Source: JAFAXD01 sp035472475 (GTDB lineage Bacteria > Pseudomonadota > Alphaproteobacteria > Rhizobiales > Xanthobacteraceae). From it: a stretch of 40,217 bases of DNA. Both the position numbers and the translations under genes were made by a program. Positions 16,302-25,390 of the stretch are shown here, piece by piece. Position 1 is the first letter of the stretch. Every line of letters starts with the position of its first letter. Below the pieces are notes generated by a model. The model was not told the DNA's origin and ran no database searches. It saw only the letters and a list, made by a program, of their open reading frames with translations. The stretch lies in NCBI GenBank assembly GCA_035472475.1, contig DATIPA010000151.1, positions 1 through 40,217 of the forward strand, written 5' to 3'.

Positions 16302-17669
16302 ATGGCCGACGCACCGGTCGTCGCAGTTTCGCGCATGCTCGATGAACGCGGGCTGAGCTCATTCCACATCAAGCTCCTCATCTGGTCGTTTTTTATCGTC
16401 CTGATCGATGGCTACGACATTGGCGCCATTGCGTTCGCGGCGCCCTCGCTGGTTCGGGCGTGGGGCATTGATCGCGAATCGTTGGGCCCGGTGTTCAGCG
16501 CCAGCCTCGTGGGCATCCTGTTCGGCTCGGGTGTTTTCGGCTGGGTGGGTGACCGCTATGGGCGCAAGGCGGCGTTGATCGGCTCGCTGCTGGTGTTCGG
16601 CATCTTCACCTGGATCGCGGCCTACAGCTCCTCGATTACTCAGATGTTCTGGCTCCGTCTGATCGCCGGAATTGGAATCGGCGGCGTCATTCCCAATGTC
16701 ATCGCCATCAACGTCGAGTCTGCGCCGCGGCGGCTGCGAGCAACGCTCGGTCTCATCGCGGTAGGCTTTGTGCCGATCGGTGGGGCTATCCCAGGGTTTG
16801 TGAGTGCAGCGCTGGTTCCACAATACGGTTGGCAGCTGTTGTTCCTGATCGGCGGCATCGTGCCGATTGTCATCGCAGTTGCGGCGATCATCGGACTCCC
16901 GGAATCGATCAAGTACATGACAATTCACGAAAGCCAACGCGGCAAGATGGAGCGACTGATCGCCGAGATCCAGCCCGATTTCAAAGTGCCGGCAAATGCG
17001 AAATTCGTCATCGAGGACGAAAGGCAGTTCCCGGGGTTCAATCCGGGCTATTTGTTCGACGACGGGCTCGAGATCATCACTCCACTCACGTGGCTGCTGT
17101 TTGCGCTAAACCTGATGGGCTTTTTCTTTCTGCTGAGCTGGACGCCGACGTTGCTCACCGCGGCCCATCTACCGCCAGCGACGGCAGCTCTGGCCGGCGC
17201 ATCACTGCAAATTGGCGGGACCGTCGGCACGTTGTCTATGTGCGGGTGGCTTGCCAAGCACCGCTTTCTCGCGATCTCTCTTCTGTTCATCATCGCCGTC
17301 CCGATTGTTGGCTCGATCGGCTACACCGGCGTGACCTCGGAGACCGCCCTGCTGATCGCGACCTTCTTCGCGGGCTTCTGCGTGCTTGGGATTCAGTCCG
17401 GCATCAATGTCGCGGGCGCAATGATCTACCCGACCTCGCTGCGTGCCAACGGCTCAGGCTGGCAGCTTGGTATCGGCCGGCTCGGCTCGATCGTGGGCCC
17501 GCTCGTGGGTGCGCTGTTCGTCGCCATGCCGGTTCAGCAGCTCTACATGTGGGCGACGCTGCCGTTCGCGCTGGGCGCCGTGGTCTGCTTTACGATCCAT
17601 CGGCTCAACACGGCGCGGCTTGCGGAACGCCCATGGTTGCGCGAAGGCGAGCCGGCCCGGGCTGCGTAA
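16302..17669 (+). CDS. MFS aromatic-acid:H+ symporter, AAHS type
   Basis: 455 aa with twelve predicted membrane segments. The first helix carries DGYD (residues 36-39), the DGxD motif typical of AAHS carriers such as PcaK and BenK. The loop 2-3 motif reads GWVGDRYGRKAALIG, and helix 4-5 has RLIAGIGIGGVIPNVIAINVE. It should import an aromatic or related carboxylate with protons. ATG 16302 follows GGAGG by 7 nt; the longer frame from 16239 is less likely. The region between (16197-16301) shows nothing more. It is placed just downstream of kynureninase and the broken small gene, so an aromatic substrate is a reasonable guess, but vanillate, benzoate or other acids cannot be separated. Confidence 0.88.
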   Translation: MADAPVVAVSRMLDERGLSSFHIKLLIWSFFIVLIDGYDIGAIAFAAPSLVRAWGIDRESLGPVFSASLVGILFGSGVFGWVGDRYGRKAALIGSLLVFGIFTWIAAYSSSITQMFWLRLIAGIGIGGVIPNVIAINVESAPRRLRATLGLIAVGFVPIGGAIPGFVSAALVPQYGWQLLFLIGGIVPIVIAVAAIIGLPESIKYMTIHESQRGKMERLIAEIQPDFKVPANAKFVIEDERQFPGFNPGYLFDDGLEIITPLTWLLFALNLMGFFFLLSWTPTLLTAAHLPPATAALAGASLQIGGTVGTLSMCGWLAKHRFLAISLLFIIAVPIVGSIGYTGVTSETALLIATFFAGFCVLGIQSGINVAGAMIYPTSLRANGSGWQLGIGRLGSIVGPLVGALFVAMPVQQLYMWATLPFALGAVVCFTIHRLNTARLAERPWLREGEPARAA

Positions 17670-17805
17670 GCCGCCGGCATCTCGACCCGAAGCGCGCCGA
17701 TTCAGTCGGCCGGACAGCGTTCTCGTTTTTGTCGCATTTGTGCGGAAAACCCAACCGGCTGTCTGGGCAATGGTCCAGCAGGATTTGCCGAGGGGATATG
17801 GCCGC

Positions 17806-19155
17806 ATGCCGGGAATGATCAACCGAAACGGACGGGCGATTGGCCTCGCCATCGCTGTTCTGGTGACCACAGTCGGGAGTGCGTCGGCGCAGACGCGGCA
17901 CGATTGCGGCGGCCCCAATCGAGCGCAGTGGATCGCGGCCTGCAGCATTGTTATCGACAATCCGCGCGAGCAACCGAAAGCACGCGTCAAGGCGCTGAAA
18001 TTCCGCGGGGCCGCCCATCACTTCCAGGGCGACTTCAAGGCAGCGATCGCGGATTTCAGCGCCGTGCTGGCGATTGACCCGAATGACTTCGAGGCGTTGA
18101 GCGATCGCGGCCTTGCCTATCAGGCTTCCGGCGACTCCGATCGCGCGCTGGCCGACGATGACAAGGCGATCGCCGTCAATCCGAAGTTCGCCTTCGCCTA
18201 TTTCAATCGTGGAATCGTCGAAGACGCAAAGGGCGATTTTGCCAAAGCGCGCCAGGACTACGACGAAGCGATCCGCCTCAAGCCCGAGTACCCGGCCTTC
18301 TATAAGAACCGCGGGCTTCTGCGGCAGCGGCTAGGTGATATCGAAGGCGCGATCGAAGATGCGAGCACAGCGATTGGCATCAACGACACTGATGCCGATG
18401 TCTACGTCAATCGCGGCAACGCCTACCGGCGGGTCCATGCGCTCGATAAAGCGCTTGGTGATTATGAGACCGCGATGAAGTTGCGGCCGAATTCCCCTGC
18501 GCCCTATATCGGCCGCGGCAATGTACGTGGAATGCAAGGCAACTACGATGCCGCCATCGCCGATTTCGATACTGCGATCAAGCTCAATCCCAAGGATATC
18601 GATGCCTATCTCAACCGCGGCACCGCGCAGGCACAAAACGGCGACGTCGTCGGTGCGGTTGCGACCTACGATACGATCCTGCGCCAGTGGCCCGACGACG
18701 CGCCGGTCTATGCCAACCGCGGCTTCGCGCGGTTTGCGGCCGGTGATTTCGTTGGCGCCGCGGCGGATTTCGAACGCGCCGCCCAGGGGATGCCGGCCAA
18801 TCCCTATGTGCCGCTGTGGCGCTATCTGGCCCGCGCCCACCTTGGCGAGAAGGACCCTGCCGAGCTTGAACGCAACCTCAAATCCATCGATCAGACTGCG
18901 TGGCCGGCGCCGGTGCTTGGGCTCTTTCTCGGCCGCGACAAACCGGAGGCGGTTCTCGCCGCCGCGGCCCAAGGCGACGCTACCGGGCGTGCCGATCGCG
19001 ACTGCGAGGCCGCCTTCTATCTCGGCGAGTTTGCTGCGCTCGGGGGCCGCCGCGAAGACGCGCTGACGCTGCTGCGCCAAGCCGGCGATCAATGCCCAGC
19101 CGGCATGACCGAGCGCGCTGCTGCGCGCGGCGAAGCGGCGCGCCTCGCAAAGTGA
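17806..19155 (+). CDS. Exported tetratricopeptide-repeat protein
   Basis: 449 aa. A signal peptide (to about residue 29, ...VTTVGSASAQ) precedes a run of about eight TPR units (residues ~50-350). Repeats are visible as recurring DFKAAIADFSAVLAIDPND, DYDEAIRLKPEYPAFYKNRG and DYETAMKLRPNSPAPYIGRG patterns. TPR arrays bind partner proteins; exported alphaproteobacterial versions often have no known partner. The frame is open back to 17443, inside the MFS gene, but 17806 begins the signal peptide and has AGGGGAT about 10 nt upstream; 17815 is an alternative ATG. A Cys pair (DCEAAFYLGEFAALGG and GDQCPAG) occurs near the end. It is possibly co-transcribed with the MFS gene, 136 nt upstream. Confidence 0.88.
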   Translation: MPGMINRNGRAIGLAIAVLVTTVGSASAQTRHDCGGPNRAQWIAACSIVIDNPREQPKARVKALKFRGAAHHFQGDFKAAIADFSAVLAIDPNDFEALSDRGLAYQASGDSDRALADDDKAIAVNPKFAFAYFNRGIVEDAKGDFAKARQDYDEAIRLKPEYPAFYKNRGLLRQRLGDIEGAIEDASTAIGINDTDADVYVNRGNAYRRVHALDKALGDYETAMKLRPNSPAPYIGRGNVRGMQGNYDAAIADFDTAIKLNPKDIDAYLNRGTAQAQNGDVVGAVATYDTILRQWPDDAPVYANRGFARFAAGDFVGAAADFERAAQGMPANPYVPLWRYLARAHLGEKDPAELERNLKSIDQTAWPAPVLGLFLGRDKPEAVLAAAAQGDATGRADRDCEAAFYLGEFAALGGRREDALTLLRQAGDQCPAGMTERAAARGEAARLAK

Positions 19156-19545
19156 ACCGGCCGCATGCCCGGCCTCGCTTGCAATATCCTTTCATAGCTG
19201 TGGCTCCCCGTTGGCCCAGCGCGAAGCAACGCCAGGATGTCCACGGTTACTCCAGGCCACGGATCGCGCGCCTGATTAGTCACTAGCCCACAGCGACGCG
19301 CGCGTCGTTGTCCGGCAAGTCCGATTGCGCTGCGACGCACGCGCATTCGTCCTGTCATAGCTCCCCTGCATTCCGGCGTGCGGTGGCCAGCAAGTTTTGA
19401 GCCATATTATTGGTGATGAACGCGTTGGCGGTTTTCGCACAGTCAATTGCATGACGCAGATGTTGCACATTTCCGCATGGTTGCGGGATAGTCGGTGTTG
19501 ATCACCCATGGATGCCGACGCGGCACGGCAACTGGACGAGATTCG
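19156..19545. other. Intergenic region without a recognisable gene
   Basis: 390 nt between the TPR gene and the MarR gene, both rightward. Its first 170 nt are GC-rich and the second half is visibly AT-richer (around TTTTGAGCCATATTATTGG, 19396-19414), as expected of a promoter region. I could not identify a confident sigma-70 promoter, a terminator with a T-tract, or a small conserved reading frame. Confidence 0.5.
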
Positions 19546-20130
19546 ATGTCAAACGATAAGCCAAATTCCGGGGCGATCCGGTTCGACCTGCAAGAGCGCA
19601 GCACCTATCGTTTCTGGCTGCTGGTCACGCAGATGCAAAAATGTCTCGCCCAATTCTACGTTGCCCGCATAGGACGGCCGGCGAATGGGTGGAAAATCAT
19701 GATGGTGGCCGGACGGCGCGCCCAGGTTTCGGCGGCGGAGGCCGGTTCGTTGACCGATCTCGAACCCGACAAGGTAACCCGGATCGTTGACCAACTCGTC
19801 GCACAGGGCCTCATGATCCGAACTCAGGAAAGCGCCGACCGACGTCGCGTCCGGTTGTCGCTGACCTCCGCCGGGCGGCGTGTCTACCACCAGTTGGACG
19901 ATGTTCGGCGCGCAATTGAGATCGATTTCCTGGGCGCCTTGGCGCCCCGCGAGCGCGCTTCGCTTTATCGATTGCTCGACAAGCTACAGGTACGGGCGGC
20001 GGCGATGTTTTCCGGCGCCCGGCCCTGGGCCAAGTATGAGATCAAAGCGCAATTGGCGTCCGGCCGAGGCGACCCGCACGACGCATCAGCCGGTGACGCC
20101 GATGCGCGCGCGGGTTCCGGCGAGCTGTGA
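19546..20130 (+). CDS. MarR-family transcriptional regulator (near Rieske gene)
   Basis: 194 aa. The winged helix-turn-helix is seen as VSAAEAGSLTDLEPDKVTRIVDQLVAQGLM followed by the wing ESADRRRVRLSLTSAGRRVY, the classical MarR pattern in which DRR sits in the wing. About 20 residues before and 40 after the core (SGAR.. to GSGEL) are non-conserved. MarR proteins are dimeric repressors, often released by aromatic acids or their CoA esters. The gene ends 129 nt before a Rieske oxygenase gene in the same direction, a likely target (inference). The ATG at 19546 was chosen because the longer frame from GTG 19495 adds only non-conserved sequence; the ribosome site is weak (GACGAG). Confidence 0.88.
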   Translation: MSNDKPNSGAIRFDLQERSTYRFWLLVTQMQKCLAQFYVARIGRPANGWKIMMVAGRRAQVSAAEAGSLTDLEPDKVTRIVDQLVAQGLMIRTQESADRRRVRLSLTSAGRRVYHQLDDVRRAIEIDFLGALAPRERASLYRLLDKLQVRAAAMFSGARPWAKYEIKAQLASGRGDPHDASAGDADARAGSGEL

Positions 20131-20259
20131 TCGGAGGCGGAAGCCTACTCGCCACGCACCGCGGCAAACCCGCTCGATGCGCGGCACGACGCGTTCGCCG
20201 ACGTGGAGCAATACTTCACGTGCCTGCTCGGTAGCAACGACGCCCAAAAGGAGGATGCG

Positions 20260-21540
20260 ATGGCAGCAGCGCATGACGTCATGACGCTCACGCGGGTCGG
20301 TCCCGGCACCCCGATGGGCAACCTGTTGCGGCGATATTGGATCCCGGCGCTCATGAGCGAGCAACTTGCCGAAGCTGGCGGCGCGCCGACACGCGTCCGG
20401 CTGCTCGGTGAGAACCTCGTCGCGTTTCGTTCGCCCGACGGCCGCATCGGTCTCGTCGAGGAAAACTGCCCGCACCGTGGCGCGTCACTCGCCTACGGCC
20501 GCAACGAGCCCGGCGGGCTGCGGTGTCTCTATCACGGCTGGAAGATCAACACGGACGGCGGGGTGGTGGAGACGCCGGCCGAGCCACCGGAAAGCACGTT
20601 TGCCAAGCGGATCTGCCACACTGCTTACAAAGTGCGCGAGGCCGGCGGCATTGTGTGGACGTACATGGGCTCGCGCGACAAGGAACCGGTCGTTCCGCGC
20701 TTTCCATGGCTCAATCTCAAGCCACCTCACCTGCTGATCGCGAAGATCTACCAGGACTGCAACTACCTGCAGGGTCTTGAAGGCGATATCGACCCGGCGC
20801 ATCCCAACTACCTGCATAAGGATCTCACCATCGACGACAACGCCAGCTGGCGTGGCGCGGGGTGGAACTCGATCCACAGCCTGATGTACGACGGCGTGCC
20901 TGAAATCTTCTGCGAGGAGACCCCCTACTCAATGCGGGTGGCGGCCGTCCGCAAGACGCCGAACGCAAGCTTCAAATACGTCCGCATCTTTGAAAGCTGC
21001 GCGCCGTTTTACTCCTTTGTGGCGGCAGGCCCGCACGAATCGCGCCTGTTCAAGGCCTGGCACCCGATCGACGACGAGCGCTGCTACACATTCTATATTC
21101 ACTTCGACCCAAATCGACCCATCGATGCGGAGGCAGCCTACCGCAACTGGGGGCATCGCACAGCGCCGCCGTCCTACAAGACGCCGTTCAACAACGCCAA
21201 TATGCACCAGCAATCGCGCCGTACCATGATGCACAACAATTCCGGCATCGAAGGCGCGGCGATTCAGGACATCGCCATGCAGGAGAGCATGGGTCCGATT
21301 TACGATCGCAGCAAGGAACACCTCGGTATCAGCGATAAGGCGGTGATCTTCTATCGCCGGCTGATGCTGCGTCTGATCCGCGACAACGAGGAAGGCCGGC
21401 CCCTGCCCGCGCAGGATGCCAATCTGGATTTCGACCTGCGCGGCGTCTCCTGCGATGTGCCGGCGGATCGACCTTGGCAGGAAGCTCTAAAATGGCAGGA
21501 AGAGTACGAGCGCGCGCACCCGCTGGTATCGGCCGCCTGA
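20260..21540 (+). CDS. Rieske non-heme iron oxygenase, large subunit
   Basis: 426 aa. The Rieske centre is C70-P-H72 ... C89-L-Y-H92 (CPHRG / CLYHGW). The catalytic mononuclear iron site is recognisable in QDCNYLQGLEGDIDPAHPNYLH: His181 and His186 as ligands with Asp178 as the bridging acid. Length and pattern resemble phthalate 4,5-dioxygenase and vanillate/dicamba-type oxygenases, which receive electrons from a separate reductase. No ferredoxin or reductase gene is in the window, so it must borrow one. ATG 20260 has a strong AAGGAGG site 5 nt upstream; a longer frame starts at 20203. It probably attacks an aromatic acid or ether. A MarR gene precedes it. Confidence 0.9.
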   Translation: MAAAHDVMTLTRVGPGTPMGNLLRRYWIPALMSEQLAEAGGAPTRVRLLGENLVAFRSPDGRIGLVEENCPHRGASLAYGRNEPGGLRCLYHGWKINTDGGVVETPAEPPESTFAKRICHTAYKVREAGGIVWTYMGSRDKEPVVPRFPWLNLKPPHLLIAKIYQDCNYLQGLEGDIDPAHPNYLHKDLTIDDNASWRGAGWNSIHSLMYDGVPEIFCEETPYSMRVAAVRKTPNASFKYVRIFESCAPFYSFVAAGPHESRLFKAWHPIDDERCYTFYIHFDPNRPIDAEAAYRNWGHRTAPPSYKTPFNNANMHQQSRRTMMHNNSGIEGAAIQDIAMQESMGPIYDRSKEHLGISDKAVIFYRRLMLRLIRDNEEGRPLPAQDANLDFDLRGVSCDVPADRPWQEALKWQEEYERAHPLVSAA

Positions 21541-21631
21541 CGCGATTTCACCAGCTGTACCAAGTCGGGAGCGCGCCCGAACCCGACCTGACATGGACGA
21601 GGATCCATCCGCAGAAAAGTAGAACTCTCGG

Positions 21632-22363
21632 CTAGCCCGCCGTGATCCCACCATCGACAATGAGCTCCGATCCGGTGGTGAACGCGGACTTTTCTGATAA
21701 CAGCCATACGACCGCGTCGGCGACCTCGGAGGCGTTCGCCAGCCGGCCAAGCGGGATCTGACGCGTCATTGATGCAAGCGCGCGTTCCGGGTCGGACGCC
21801 TGCGCCACCATGTCGTCCACCATGGCACCCGCAACGAACGCGGGATGCACCGAGTTGCAGCGTACCTTTGGCATCATGCGCGCGCCATTGAGGGCAACCG
21901 ATTTCGTCAGCATGCGCACAGCGCCCTTCGAGGCGTTGTAGGCCGCGAGGTTGTAGCCGCCAACCAAGCCGGAGACCGAGGACATGTTGACGATCGAGGG
22001 CGCCGGCGCGCGGCGCAACAATGGCAGCATGTGGCGGCATCCGAGAAAGACGCCGTCGAGATTGACGTCCATCACCTTCCGCCATTGCGCCAGCGACGTT
22101 GCCTCCACGGTGCCTATGAAAACGACGCCGGCGTTGTTGACGAGCCCGTCGAGCCGGCCATGACGCCGATCGATCTCATGGGCAGCGGCGGTCCAGGCCG
22201 CCTCGTCTGTCACGTCGAGCACAAGGTCAAGACCGCCGCGGCCCGCCAGGTCCGAACGCAGCGCGCTGCCGCCTTCACGCTCGATCGCGGTGCAGATCGC
22301 CTGCCCGATCGTGCCCAGCGCGCCGGTGACAAGCACGACGCGATCCTGCAGCGATCCATTCAT
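21632..22363 (-). CDS. Short-chain dehydrogenase/reductase (SDR), with acyl-CoA dehydrogenase
   Basis: 243 aa. It has the NAD(P) motif VTGALGTIGQAI, NNAGV, the catalytic Ser in NMSSVSGL and Tyr-x-x-x-Lys in AAYNASKGAV, ending DGGITAG: a complete classical SDR. The acidic residue after strand 2 (RSDLAGRGG) suggests NAD rather than NADP. Relatives oxidise secondary alcohols such as 3-hydroxyacyl-CoA, hydroxysteroid or cyclohexanol types. It begins 17 nt after the acyl-CoA dehydrogenase stop, so the pair is an operon. Convergent with the Rieske gene; the 91-nt gap holds GTCGGG (21564-21569) and CCCGAC (21582-21587), a weak hairpin. The substrate is unknown. Confidence 0.9.
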   Translation of the reverse strand: MNGSLQDRVVLVTGALGTIGQAICTAIEREGGSALRSDLAGRGGLDLVLDVTDEAAWTAAAHEIDRRHGRLDGLVNNAGVVFIGTVEATSLAQWRKVMDVNLDGVFLGCRHMLPLLRRAPAPSIVNMSSVSGLVGGYNLAAYNASKGAVRMLTKSVALNGARMMPKVRCNSVHPAFVAGAMVDDMVAQASDPERALASMTRQIPLGRLANASEVADAVVWLLSEKSAFTTGSELIVDGGITAG

Positions 22364-22380
22364 GTCAGGCGGGGCCGGCT

Positions 22381-23655
22381 TCAGCTTCCGCGGGCGATCG
22401 GCATGTCTTCGGTATCTCCGCTGCGGAAGTTCCGCCGGTCATGCTTGCGCAACTCGATCTTCGCAATGGCAGCACGGTGGACTTCGTCAGGACCGTCGGC
22501 GAAGCGCAAGGTACGCTGGTTCGCGTACATATAGGCCAGGGGAAAATCCGCCGACACGCCGGCGGCGCCGTGCGCCTGGATGGCCCAATCGATGATCTGG
22601 CCCGCCATGTTGGGCGCCACCACCTTGATCATGGAGATTTCGGCGCGCGCAGCCTTGTTGCCGACGGTATCCATCATATAGGCGGCTTTCAGAGTGAGCA
22701 GTCGCGATTGGTCGATCATGCAGCGCGCCTGCGCGATGCGCTCGTGCCAGACGGACTGTTCGGAGATCGGCTTGCCGAAGGCGACACGCGACATCAGCCG
22801 GCGGCACATGTACTCGAGCGCCCGTTCGGCGGCGCCAACCGAGCGCATGCAGTGGTGAATGCGGCCGGGACCGAGTCGGCCCTGCGCGATCTCAAACCCG
22901 CGGCCCTCGCCCAGCAGGATGTTGGTTGCCGGTACCGCAACATCTTTGAGCGCGACCTGCATGTGTCCGTGCGGCGCGTCGTCGTAGCCGAAGATCGACA
23001 GCGGCCGCTCGACCATGATGCCCGCTGCGTCCGCGGGCACGACGATCATGGATTGCTGCTTGTGCCGCTCAGCGCCCGGATCGGTCTTGCCCATCACGAT
23101 GTAGACCTTGCAGCGCGGATCGCCCGCGCCGCTCGACCACCATTTACGCCCGTTGATCACATAGCTGTCGCCGCGCCGCTCGATCCGGGCCTGCACGTTG
23201 GTGGCGTCGGATGAGGCAACGTCGGGCTCTGTCATGAGGAAGGCGGAGCGAATCTCGCCCCGCAGCAGGGGGTCGAGCCATCTGCGCTTGAGGTCCTCGG
23301 ACGCGTACCGTTCGAACGTCTCCATGTTGCCGGTGTCCGGCGCCGAGCAATTGAATACTTCGGGGGCAAAATGCACCCGGCCCATGATCTCACAGAGCGG
23401 CGCATAGTCGAGATTGGACAAGCCCCCGTCGGGCGCACGTGGCGAGCGCGGCAAAAACAGATTCCATAGCCCAGCGGCCCGTGCCTTGGGTTTGAGCTCC
23501 TCGACGACCTTGGTCGGCTGCCAGGCGTTGCCGGCGCGGCGGTTTGCTTCGATTTCCTCGTGGAACCGCGATTCGTTGGAGTAGATGTGGGCATCCATGA
23601 ATTCGAGCAGACGTTTTTGGAGCTCGCGGCTGCGCGCTGAATGCTCGAAGTCCAT
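22381..23655 (-). CDS. Acyl-CoA dehydrogenase, ACAD10/11-like
   Basis: 424 aa. Three-domain acyl-CoA dehydrogenase fold: N-terminal helices; a middle domain with AFLMTEPDVASSDATN and INGRKWWSSGAG; and a C-terminal helical domain with RLGPGRIHHCMRSVGAAERAL, QAHGAAGVSADFPLA and RFADGPDEVHR. The last motif, GPDEVHR, is characteristic of the ACAD10/11 group rather than short-chain enzymes with the EGT/EGA motif, and the length fits. It oxidises an acyl-CoA at C2-C3 using FAD and passes electrons to ETF. It is the first gene of a two-gene unit with the SDR. The start at 23655 has an AAAGGA-type site 7 nt upstream. Confidence 0.92.
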   Translation of the reverse strand: MDFEHSARSRELQKRLLEFMDAHIYSNESRFHEEIEANRRAGNAWQPTKVVEELKPKARAAGLWNLFLPRSPRAPDGGLSNLDYAPLCEIMGRVHFAPEVFNCSAPDTGNMETFERYASEDLKRRWLDPLLRGEIRSAFLMTEPDVASSDATNVQARIERRGDSYVINGRKWWSSGAGDPRCKVYIVMGKTDPGAERHKQQSMIVVPADAAGIMVERPLSIFGYDDAPHGHMQVALKDVAVPATNILLGEGRGFEIAQGRLGPGRIHHCMRSVGAAERALEYMCRRLMSRVAFGKPISEQSVWHERIAQARCMIDQSRLLTLKAAYMMDTVGNKAARAEISMIKVVAPNMAGQIIDWAIQAHGAAGVSADFPLAYMYANQRTLRFADGPDEVHRAAIAKIELRKHDRRNFRSGDTEDMPIARGS

Positions 23656-24113
23656 CGGCGTTTCCTTTGTCAGTGGAAAGCAGTTGCATCATACATGTGG
23701 CATGGCCGCCCAAGCCGCGGTCGTGGGCGCCGTCGCGGACCGCAAGCGCATGTTTTCAGTCAATTCCTTCAGTCAGCACGTCTGGTAAATCCCCGCTAAC
23801 AACAACATAATACCATCGGCTCTCAAGCGATCCAACGATTGCGGCTTACGCAATTGACCAAAAACGTCGATCGCGCAATTCTTGTACATTCATACGGGCG
23901 TCACTGTGGTCAGCATAGACTTGGCTTTGTTGCCCCGCACCTTGGGCAAATATCGATGATCTTGGTTGATTGTCTTTCCGACGCTTCGTGTTGCCGATCA
24001 GCGGCAATAATCCTTGGTGGGCGCACCTCAGCGAAGCGTGCGCACGACAGTGAACTCAACCATCATACAGACCGCAAGCATGGGACCTGGGGCTCAAGCC
24101 AACGGAGCATTGC
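23656..24113. other. Long divergent intergenic region, AT-richer than surroundings
   Basis: 458 nt between the leftward acyl-CoA dehydrogenase and the rightward LOG gene. The stretch 23770-23960 is clearly AT-richer than flanking genes. One inverted repeat is visible: GCGCAC (24021-24026) with GTGCGC (24038-24043). I see no conserved protein in any frame and no complete mobile element, so the region presumably holds divergent promoters. Confidence 0.45.
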
Positions 24114-24743
24114 ATGGACGTCGTAACGTTGCCGTCGCGAGCCCATCAGATCCTAGCGCCGCCTTTAGTGCCCGAACGCAAACCGCTCACGGTCTGCATC
24201 TTTTGTGGCGCAGCGGCTAGACGGCGAAAACAGTTTGAGGAGCAAACTCGAGCGGCGGTACGTGTGCTCGTGTCACAAGGCCATAGCATCGTCTATGGCG
24301 GCGCTAAGAACGGGTTGATGGGCGTTATGGCTGACGAAGCGATCAGGCTGGGCGGGTCCGTCATCGGGGTCATTCCGGCGCTGCTTGTCGACAAGGAATT
24401 GATCCACAAGGGCTTGAACGAAATTCACGTCGTCACATCAATGCACGAGCGCAAAAAGAAAATGTCGGACCTTGCGGATGCCTTCCTGGCCTTGCCGGGG
24501 GGTGCCGGCACGTTCGAGGAAATTCTTGAACAATGGACGTGGACGCAGCTCGGCATCCATGCCAAGCCATGTGGCGTACTTGACGTCGATGGTTACTTTG
24601 CACCACTGCGGTTGATGGTCGACCGGATTGTCGAAGAAGAATTCCTGCACGAGCGTCATAAGGGATCGCTCATCTTCGGCTCGACCATCGAGGAAGTTCT
24701 GTTAGGCCTGCAGAATTTTCATGTGCCGCTAGCCAAATATTGA
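24114..24743 (+). CDS. LOG-family Rossmann protein (TIGR00730), predicted nucleotide phosphoribohydrolase
   Basis: 209 aa. It carries the lysine-decarboxylase-like/LOG hallmarks: CIFCGAA at the first strand, IVYGGAKNGLMGVMADEA, MHERKKKM (109-116) and PGGAGTFEEILEQWTWTQLG (128 onward). In this family Arg113 and the PGGxGTxxE motif form the active site that cleaves cytokinin riboside or purine 5'-monophosphates to base plus ribose phosphate. An about 25-residue N-terminal extension precedes the core; the ATG at 24114 has GGAG 7 nt upstream. By eye its codon use is less GC-extreme than its neighbours', as is the region before it. It is not evidently linked to the aromatic genes. Older annotations wrongly call such proteins lysine decarboxylase. 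Confidence 0.92.
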   Translation: MDVVTLPSRAHQILAPPLVPERKPLTVCIFCGAAARRRKQFEEQTRAAVRVLVSQGHSIVYGGAKNGLMGVMADEAIRLGGSVIGVIPALLVDKELIHKGLNEIHVVTSMHERKKKMSDLADAFLALPGGAGTFEEILEQWTWTQLGIHAKPCGVLDVDGYFAPLRLMVDRIVEEEFLHERHKGSLIFGSTIEEVLLGLQNFHVPLAKY

Positions 24744-24850
24744 TCGAGCATTTCGGCGACCGGCGCGCGTCGGCCGGCAACCGCGCGCGCCGTTATGCTA
24801 TCCATCCCCCTGGCGATCGGGTGCCCACCCGCGCGGCCAGGGAGAGTTAA

Positions 24851-25306
24851 ATGCTGAGCGTCGAGAGGCCAGCCGACCTCATTGCCTATGCTGGCCAGAA
24901 ACTCGGCACCAGCGACTGGATCGTGATCGATCAAACGATGATCGATGCTTTTGCCGAAGCGACCGGTGACAAAAGCTGGTTTCATGTCGATCCCGAGCGT
25001 GCAAAGCGTGAGATGCCGGGCGGCCGCACGATTGCACACGGGTTTCTGACGCTCTCGCTCGTCGCGCACCTGTCTACGACGATCTACGAGATCCGCCGGC
25101 GCCGACGTGGTGTTAATTACGGCATGAATCGCCTGCGCTTCACGGCGCCAGTCCCCGCCGGCTCTCGCGTCCGGCTGCACGAGACCCTGAAGGCGGCAGA
25201 GGCCATCGATGGTGGGGTCCGCCTGACCCTGGATTGCACGGTCGAGATCGAGGGCGAGCCGCGGCCCGCGATGCTTGCTGAAATGATCGTGCTGGCGCTG
25301 GAGTGA
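24851..25306 (+). CDS. MaoC-family (R)-specific enoyl-CoA hydratase-like protein
   Basis: 151 aa, a complete single hot-dog domain. The hydratase-2 signature is intact: FAEATGDKSWFHVDPERA, then GGRTIAHGFLTLSL. Asp40 and His45 (D-x4-H) match the catalytic dyad of R-hydratases. Members hydrate trans-2-enoyl-CoA to (R)-3-hydroxyacyl-CoA, feeding beta-oxidation-like routes or polyhydroxyalkanoate synthesis. A GGGAGAG site precedes ATG 24851. It is flanked by the LOG gene (107 nt) and an exported hydrolase (104 nt); the latter gap contains a truncated palindromic repeat, so co-transcription is uncertain. Confidence 0.92.
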   Translation: MLSVERPADLIAYAGQKLGTSDWIVIDQTMIDAFAEATGDKSWFHVDPERAKREMPGGRTIAHGFLTLSLVAHLSTTIYEIRRRRRGVNYGMNRLRFTAPVPAGSRVRLHETLKAAEAIDGGVRLTLDCTVEIEGEPRPAMLAEMIVLALE

Positions 25307-25342
25307 TCGCGCGGCGCAGACTTGCCGGGTGCGCGGCGCGCT

Positions 25343-25390
25343 TCTAGTGTCCCGATTCCGAAGTTCGCGTGATCTTGCGGCACTTTAAGA
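25343..25390. repeat. Truncated copy of the palindromic repeat
   Basis: Positions 25343-25368 repeat 12423-12448 without a mismatch (26 nt, beginning TCTAGTGTCC, ending AAGTTCGC). Loop similarity continues as TTGCGGCAC, against TTGCAGCAC in copy 1. The expected right arm, GCGAACTTCGG onward, is missing and is replaced by the leader and ribosome site of the hydrolase gene at 25411. Confidence 0.8.

Noticed and set aside
17443..17805. Extension of the TPR frame upstream into the MFS gene, suggesting a fusion.
   Set aside because: The extension overlaps a well-defined MFS coding region in another frame, and a clear signal peptide starts at 17806.
18181..18195. CCGAAGTTCGCC matches the repeat core exactly.
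   Set aside because: It lies inside the TPR gene, encodes the repeat motif NPKFAFAY in frame and has no inverted partner.
23925..23950. GGCTTTGTTGC resembles the terminal repeats of several insertion-sequence families.
   Set aside because: No second end, no target duplication and no transposase remnant I can support nearby.
24021..24043. GCGCAC/GTGCGC hairpin before the LOG gene as a terminator or riboswitch.
   Set aside because: Stem is only 6 bp, there is no T-tract and no recognisable riboswitch core.
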